Positions 6,185-9,467 of a stretch of DNA of 9,467 bases are shown in pieces. The stretch's first letter is position 1, and every line of letters starts with the position of its first letter. The stretch covers positions 1 through 9,467 of the forward strand of contig JBBDWJ010000016.1 in NCBI GenBank assembly GCA_040902925.1, written 5' to 3'. The translations under genes were made by a program, and so were the position numbers. The notes beneath the pieces were generated by a model that did not search any database, was not told the origin of the DNA, and worked only from the letters and a program-made list of their open reading frames with translations. This DNA comes from JBBDWJ01 sp040902925. GTDB lineage: Bacteria > Acidobacteriota > Terriglobia > Bryobacterales > UBA6623.

Positions 6185-6922
6185 TTAAGCGGCCGCGGCT
6201 TTGCTCGTGGCGGCCGGGCGCACCGGCTCGGAGCCCTCGTGACTCACAGCGGGGTAGACGAAACCCGCAACCACGGCGCCGATCAGCGGTGCGACCCAGA
6301 ACAGCCAAAGCTGCGTTAGAGCCCAACCACCGACAACAACTGCCGGTCCTGTGCTCCGGGCCGGATTGACGGACAGGTTGGTGACGGGGATGCCGATCAG
6401 GTGAATCAGGGTCAGGCCCAGGCCGATGGCGATAGGCGCAAACCCCGCAGGCGCGCGGCGGTCGGTGGCCCCGAGAATAATGAACAAGAACATGAATGTC
6501 AGAACGGCTTCGCTCACCAGGCAGGCCAGCAGTGAATAGCCCCCTGGAGAGTGTTCACCGTAGCCGTTGGCCGCGAAACCGCCGATCTCGAAGCCTGGCT
6601 TTCCGCTCGCGACGAGATACAACGCCAGGCACGCAGCGAAAGCGCCGGCAAGCTGCGCCGCCCAGTAGGGGAGCACCTCCGAACCGGGAAAGCGTTTGGC
6701 CGTGGCGAGTCCCGCGGTGACAGCGGGATTGAGATGGCAGCCCGAGATGTGACCGATGGCGTAGGCCATCGTCAGGACCGTCAAGCCGAAGGCCAGCGCG
6801 ACCCCGAGGAACCCAATGCCGAGTTCCGGGAAGCCCGCGGCAAGGACAGCGCTTCCACAACCACCGAACACGAGCCAGAAAGTACCCATGGATTCGGCTA
6901 AGCAGCGTTTCGTAAGCGACAT
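6185..6922 (-). CDS. aqpZ: Aquaporin Z-type water channel
   Basis: A 245-aa integral membrane protein of the MIP family with six hydrophobic helices and two half-helices. It closely follows E. coli AqpZ: GTFWLVFGGCGSAVLAAGFP, then GVALAFGLTVLTMA, HISGCHLNPAVT (first NPA, N65-A67), GYGEHSPGGYS, and LSVNPARSTG (second NPA, N186-A188). The aromatic/arginine filter residues F45, H174 and R189 are conserved, as expected for a water-selective pore. The position equal to E. coli T183 is Leu, which should be tolerated because that site acts mainly through its backbone carbonyl. The C-terminus is a short Ala-rich cytoplasmic tail. I choose ATG 6922, with an AGAGG Shine-Dalgarno sequence about 11 nt upstream, over GTG 6931, where the same AGAGG would be only about 2 nt away. 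The gene is convergent with the SDR; their ends are only 24 nt apart. Confidence 0.95.
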   Translation of the reverse strand: MSLTKRCLAESMGTFWLVFGGCGSAVLAAGFPELGIGFLGVALAFGLTVLTMAYAIGHISGCHLNPAVTAGLATAKRFPGSEVLPYWAAQLAGAFAACLALYLVASGKPGFEIGGFAANGYGEHSPGGYSLLACLVSEAVLTFMFLFIILGATDRRAPAGFAPIAIGLGLTLIHLIGIPVTNLSVNPARSTGPAVVVGGWALTQLWLFWVAPLIGAVVAGFVYPAVSHEGSEPVRPAATSKAAAA

Positions 6923-7089
6923 GGTTTTCACCGCCTCTGATCTGAGTCTTCATTCCGGCCGCGCCGACCATACGGCGACGGCTCGTCCAGAGCCCCAAGC
7001 GAATCCAGACAGGCGAATGGCCCGTGGCAGAAGCATTGCGGGTCGTGGAACAGACGCCTGACCGTCGCGGCTATACCGCATTCCACTGG

Positions 7090-7108
7090 CCCCTCAGCCG
7101 GGGTTTTT
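7090..7108 (+). terminator. Weak terminator-like stem plus T-run
   Basis: CCCC, a 6-nt loop (TCAGCC) and GGGG are followed directly by TTTTT on the plus strand. The stem is only four G-C pairs, and no plus-strand gene ends nearby. It may be chance, the end of an unannotated small RNA, or protection against read-through. Confidence 0.22.
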
Positions 7109-7281
7109 GCCTTCGGCTATCCCAGCAGCGCAAGCATAGCGGAGCGACGCCCCCTGTGCAATGTATTTTTGCGATCATTCCTGGTCGATTGTCTGCCCGG
7201 TCTTCACCATTTGAGAATGTGTGCAGACGCCTCGTTCCACGAAGGTAACGGGCAGCGTTACTGACACAGACGGCGCCGCGG

Positions 7282-7312
7282 CAGATGGGCTCCGCGTCAG
7301 ATGGGCTGCGCG
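7282..7312 (+). repeat. Short direct repeat (15 nt, one mismatch)
   Basis: CAGATGGGCTCCGCG (7282-7296) is repeated as CAGATGGGCTGCGCG (7298-7312), a 16-bp period. It lies 53 nt upstream of the -35 box of the oxidoreductase promoter, so it could be a pair of activator sites, or just a local duplication. Confidence 0.4.
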
Positions 7313-7364
7313 GCAAAAGGGTTCGTGGCAGGTCAGGCGCGCCGGCCGGCGGGGCAGATCTCTC

Positions 7365-7393
7365 TTGACATTGGCGCGCTGGTCGGGTATCAC
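7365..7393 (+). promoter_or_regulatory. Sigma70-type promoter for the Gfo/Idh/MocA gene
   Basis: TTGACA (7365-7370) is a perfect -35 box. After an optimal 17-nt spacer comes TATCAC (7388-7393), a 4/6 match to TATAAT. Transcription would start near 7400, leaving a leader of about 80 nt with a hairpin at 7416-7428 (TGGCT-GAC-AGCCA) before the AAAGGGG ribosome-binding site at 7464-7470. Confidence 0.6.
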
Positions 7394-7480
7394 AGGGGCA
7401 CGATACTGGCCGGGGTGGCTGACAGCCAGGCTGCTGTGTGACGCACTCCGGGACAGCTCCGCGAAAGGGGTCGGGTAACG

Positions 7481-9013
7481 ATGGCATACAACGGGATTTC
7501 CAGACGGTATTTCTTTTTCGGGGCGGTGCTGGCGGGGGCGATTCCGGCCGGCGGCTTCGGCAGCGTGCCTTCTCTGCGCGCGCTGGGCTATAAGCCGTTC
7601 TACGAAAAACTGAACGTGGCCGCTATTGGTTGCGGCGGTCAGGGCGGCAGCATTCTGAATCAGGCGGCGCGCACGGAGAACATCGTGGCGCTTTGCGACG
7701 TGGATGAAAACCGCGCCGCGGAGAATTTCAAACGCTTCGACAAGCAGCCCAAGTACAAAGACTTCCGCGTCATGCTCGAAAAAGAGGGTAAGAACATCGA
7801 CGCGTGTACGATCGGCATCCCCGACCATATGCACGCGACCGTGGCTCTCGCCTGCATGCAACTAGGCAAGCATGTTTATCTCGAGAAGCCGTTGACGCGG
7901 ACTCCCTGGGAGGCGCGGCTGATGGCCGACGCGGCGGTGAAGTACAAAGTCGCCACGCAGATGGGCAACCAGGGGTATTCGCACGAGAGCATCCGCACGG
8001 CGGCGGAGATCCTTTGGTCGGGTGAGATCGGCGATGTGACGGAAGTGCATGCGGCGGCGACGCCGGGCACGCATCCGGTCGGAATCCAGCAGCTACCCAA
8101 CGAAAAAAGCGTGCCCTCGACGCTCGATTGGAACCTGTGGCTCGGCGGCGCGGATATGCGCTCGTTCAGCCCCGATTACGTGCCTTACAACTGGCGCGGC
8201 TTTTTTGATTTCGGCACCGGACAGCTTGGCAATTGGGGCATCCACACTTTGGGACCGGTGAATCTGGCGCTGCAGTTGGGCGCGCCGACGAGTGTGGAAG
8301 TGCTGCGGCAGGTCGAGCAGAGCAAGTGGACGTTTCCGGGGCGCGCGGTGATCAAGTATGACTTCCCTGCCCGCGGCGGGCTGGGGCCGGTGTCGGTTTA
8401 CTGGCACGATTCGGCGCGGCCTGGGGACCCCGAGGCGTTTCCGGTACCCGGCATGGAGAAAGAGAGGATTCTGCCATCCAGCAACAATCTGGGCGACAAG
8501 GGCCGGCCCGGCCCGGAGAGACGCGGGGGCGGCGGCGGTGGCGGCCCTCGCCGAGGCCAGGGCGGACCTAGGCCGCCGCAGGGCGCGGGCGGACCTGGTG
8601 TTCCTGTGTTCAACTTCGAGCGACGGCGATTTGAGCAGCAGCCCGGCGTTCTCGCGGGCAACGGCGCCGTGTTCGTTGGAAGCAAAGGCATGATGGCTAC
8701 GGTGGAACGCGGCGAGGGTGTTCAATTGCTGCCGTCCGAGCGTTGGGCTGAATATGAATTGCCTGCACAGTTGCTGACGCGCTCGCCCGGGCATATGACG
8801 GATTGGGTACGGGCCTGTAAAGGCGGCGAGCCGGGCTGCTCGGATTTCAGCATTGCCGCGCCGTATACGGAATGGGTTGTGCTTGGCGTGATTGCTTTGC
8901 GCGTTCCTGGGAAGTTGGATTGGGACAGCAAGAATTTGCGGTTTACCAATAGCGAGGCAGCGAATCAGTTTGTGAAGCCGGTGTTTCGCGAGGGCTGGGA
9001 GTTGAAGTTGTAG
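7481..9013 (+). CDS. Tat-exported Gfo/Idh/MocA-family oxidoreductase
   Basis: A 510-aa NAD(P)-dependent sugar or cyclitol oxidoreductase-like protein. The N-terminus carries a twin-arginine signal (ISRRYFFFGAVLAGAIPAGG, about 6-25), so the folded protein, with cofactor, is probably exported to the periplasm. The Rossmann fold starts at about 45 (AAIGCGGQG, 47-55), with ALCDVD at 70-75 and the EKPL signature at 135-138. Later conserved segments are NQGYSHES, WNLWLGGA and GNWGIHTLGPVNLAL. A low-complexity Gly/Pro/Arg segment (about 341-373) splits the C-terminal domain between VSVYWHD and the GAVFVGSKGMMATV strand. ATG 7481 has AAAGGGG at 10 nt spacing and a good promoter upstream. The next gene is a Tat-exported sugar isomerase-like protein, so the pair likely handles a carbohydrate outside the cytoplasm. 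The substrate is unknown. Confidence 0.92.
   Translation: MAYNGISRRYFFFGAVLAGAIPAGGFGSVPSLRALGYKPFYEKLNVAAIGCGGQGGSILNQAARTENIVALCDVDENRAAENFKRFDKQPKYKDFRVMLEKEGKNIDACTIGIPDHMHATVALACMQLGKHVYLEKPLTRTPWEARLMADAAVKYKVATQMGNQGYSHESIRTAAEILWSGEIGDVTEVHAAATPGTHPVGIQQLPNEKSVPSTLDWNLWLGGADMRSFSPDYVPYNWRGFFDFGTGQLGNWGIHTLGPVNLALQLGAPTSVEVLRQVEQSKWTFPGRAVIKYDFPARGGLGPVSVYWHDSARPGDPEAFPVPGMEKERILPSSNNLGDKGRPGPERRGGGGGGGPRRGQGGPRPPQGAGGPGVPVFNFERRRFEQQPGVLAGNGAVFVGSKGMMATVERGEGVQLLPSERWAEYELPAQLLTRSPGHMTDWVRACKGGEPGCSDFSIAAPYTEWVVLGVIALRVPGKLDWDSKNLRFTNSEAANQFVKPVFREGWELKL
8501..8599 (+). other. Gly/Pro/Arg-rich low-complexity insert in the oxidoreductase
   Basis: Codons 341-373 encode a disordered stretch with a run of Gly residues and GGP/RR/PP spacing, read from a GC-rich tract with GGC/GGT repeats. 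It lies between two recognisable parts of the C-terminal domain and probably forms an exposed loop. Tracts of this kind can vary in length by slippage. Confidence 0.7.
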
Positions 9014-9022
9014 GTTTTCGGT

Positions 9023-9234
9023 GTGGCGCAAGCTCTCAGCTTGCAGCGTTGAGCCTCAGCTCGACGCAAGGCCGGTGGGCCCGGCAAGCCGTGTGCGGCG
9101 ACGCTGCTGAGGGTACTCGCCGTTGCTATAGAGGCGCTCGTCCGGGACTTTCTGCCCAGAGCTTGCGTGCGATGCGGCTTGTGGGCCTTGCGTTGAGCTG
9201 AGGCTCAACGCTGCAAGCTGAGAGCTTGCGCCAC
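9023..9234. repeat. BIME/MITE-like inverted repeat: 51-bp arms, 110-bp centre
   Basis: The left arm (9023-9073) is the reverse complement of the right arm (9184-9234) over 51 bp with one mismatch (G at 9063). Each arm is itself two hairpins in a row: GCAAGCT-CTC-AGCTTGC and GTTGAGC-CTCA-GCTCAAC (the second has the single mismatch in the left arm). The 110-bp centre (9074-9183) has no supported gene. This nested palindrome design matches REP/BIME elements or a small non-autonomous element. It begins 9 nt after the oxidoreductase stop codon, and its right arm ends at the base before the GAGGAG ribosome-binding site of the next gene. In RNA it could fold into a very long stem beside that site. 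No target-site duplication is evident by eye. Confidence 0.85.
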
Positions 9235-9245
9235 GAGGAGAATCC

Positions 9246-9467
9246 ATGAATTACACACGACGTGATTTCGGGAAACTTGCGTTGGCTGCGCTGCCTGCTG
9301 CGGCGCTGTTGGCGAAGCCGAATTCGAATTTTGGCGGCGTTCAGATCGGAATCAACGCTCCTTATAGCTTTCATGGCGCGGCTGACAGCGCCGAGGAAGT
9401 TTTGGCGGCGATGGTGAAGTTGGGATTAAGCGCTGTCGAATTGCGCTCCCAGCCGGTCGAGAGTTTT
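9246..9467 (+). CDS. Tat-exported sugar phosphate isomerase/epimerase-like protein (partial)
   Basis: The first 74 residues of a protein that runs off the window. It starts with a twin-arginine signal (TRRDFGKLALAALPAAALLA), then GVQIGINAPYSF and a helix-strand unit EEVLAAMVKLGLSAVELRSQ. This is the beginning of the xylose-isomerase-like TIM barrel (AP endonuclease 2 superfamily), with the usual first strand (QIGIN) and GLSAVEL second strand. The start is clear: GAGGAG (9235-9240) lies five nt before ATG 9246. Such proteins often sit beside Gfo/Idh/MocA oxidoreductases and act in sugar or inositol-type isomerisation; the substrate is unknown. It is probably transcribed with the upstream oxidoreductase across the inverted repeat. 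The catalytic metal site lies beyond the window, so activity cannot be judged. Confidence 0.82.
   Translation, partial: MNYTRRDFGKLALAALPAAALLAKPNSNFGGVQIGINAPYSFHGAADSAEEVLAAMVKLGLSAVELRSQPVESF

Larger units (their letters stand above)
6923..7480. other. 558-nt intergenic region with no convincing gene
   Basis: This lies between divergent aqpZ and the Gfo/Idh/MocA gene. Open frames here (such as 7221-7478 plus) have Arg/Gly/Trp-rich composition without recognisable motifs, and I do not support them. Visible structure: a C4/G4 stem with T5 at 7090-7108; a hairpin at 7116-7140 (GCTAT...ATAGC); a 15-nt direct repeat with one mismatch at 16-bp period (7282-7312); and a good promoter at 7365-7393 followed by a leader hairpin at 7416-7428. 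An undetected small RNA cannot be excluded. Confidence 0.5.

Noticed and set aside
7221..7478. 85-aa plus-strand open frame before the oxidoreductase
   Set aside because: It contains the promoter and leader of the next gene, has no clear Shine-Dalgarno sequence, and its Arg/Trp/Gly composition is typical of chance GC-rich frames.
8093..9031. Long minus-strand open frame opposite the oxidoreductase
   Set aside because: Shadow of the Gfo/Idh/MocA gene in GC-rich DNA, with His/Arg/Ala-rich composition and no domain.
9056..9247. 63-aa minus-strand open frame across the inverted repeat
   Set aside because: Most of it lies in the repeat arms and centre, with no supporting start signal; it is treated as repeat-derived noise.
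1..9467. CRISPR array, phage genes or integrase-bounded island
   Set aside because: No regularly spaced repeats, phage structural genes, integrase or transposase are visible in either strand.

Overview
This window looks like a chromosomal segment of a GC-rich environmental bacterium. The best guess is Acidobacteriota of the Bryobacterales/Solibacter type. The reasons are the mix of Tat-exported Gfo/Idh/MocA oxidoreductases with Tat-exported sugar-phosphate isomerase-like TIM barrels, an HSDL2-like short-chain dehydrogenase next to an orphan antitoxin-like small protein, and several REP-like intergenic palindromes. This placement is inference from gene style; no marker gene is present.

Left part (1-2966): a minus-strand two-component cassette. 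The GAF-domain histidine kinase (2618 to 993) is followed 209 nt downstream by a NarL/FixJ response regulator (783 to 118). The kinase has an unassigned helical N-terminal region and no visible Shine-Dalgarno sequence. A fragment resembling a widespread GGGGACAGTCACCGT repeat lies just past its stop codon. The 348-nt divergent intergenic region (2619-2966) holds two small dyads in front of the kinase. On the other side is a sigma70-like promoter whose -35 box sits inside a perfect palindrome.

Middle part (2967-6187): on the plus strand, a membrane-anchored TPR protein, a dGTP triphosphohydrolase (dgt), a 68-aa antitoxin-like protein, and an HSDL2-like SDR whose start codon lies inside the end of the small gene. 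The SDR has Ala where the family normally has Ser just before the YxxxK motif. A degenerate 10-bp-period repeat lies between the TPR gene and dgt.

Right part (6185-9467): an AqpZ-type aquaporin on the minus strand, then a 558-nt region without a convincing gene but with a good promoter near its right end. This leads into a Tat-exported Gfo/Idh/MocA oxidoreductase with a Gly/Pro/Arg-rich insert. A Tat-exported sugar-phosphate isomerase/epimerase-like gene follows and runs off the window. Between these two genes is the most striking non-coding structure: a 51-bp inverted repeat with one mismatch, around a 110-bp centre, whose right arm ends exactly at the Shine-Dalgarno sequence of the next gene.

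Most of the window is ordinary housekeeping and accessory content. I see no complete new defence or mobile system. The items worth following up are the BIME-like element at 9023-9234, the truncated antitoxin-like gene coupled to the SDR, and the operator-like promoter of the TPR gene.
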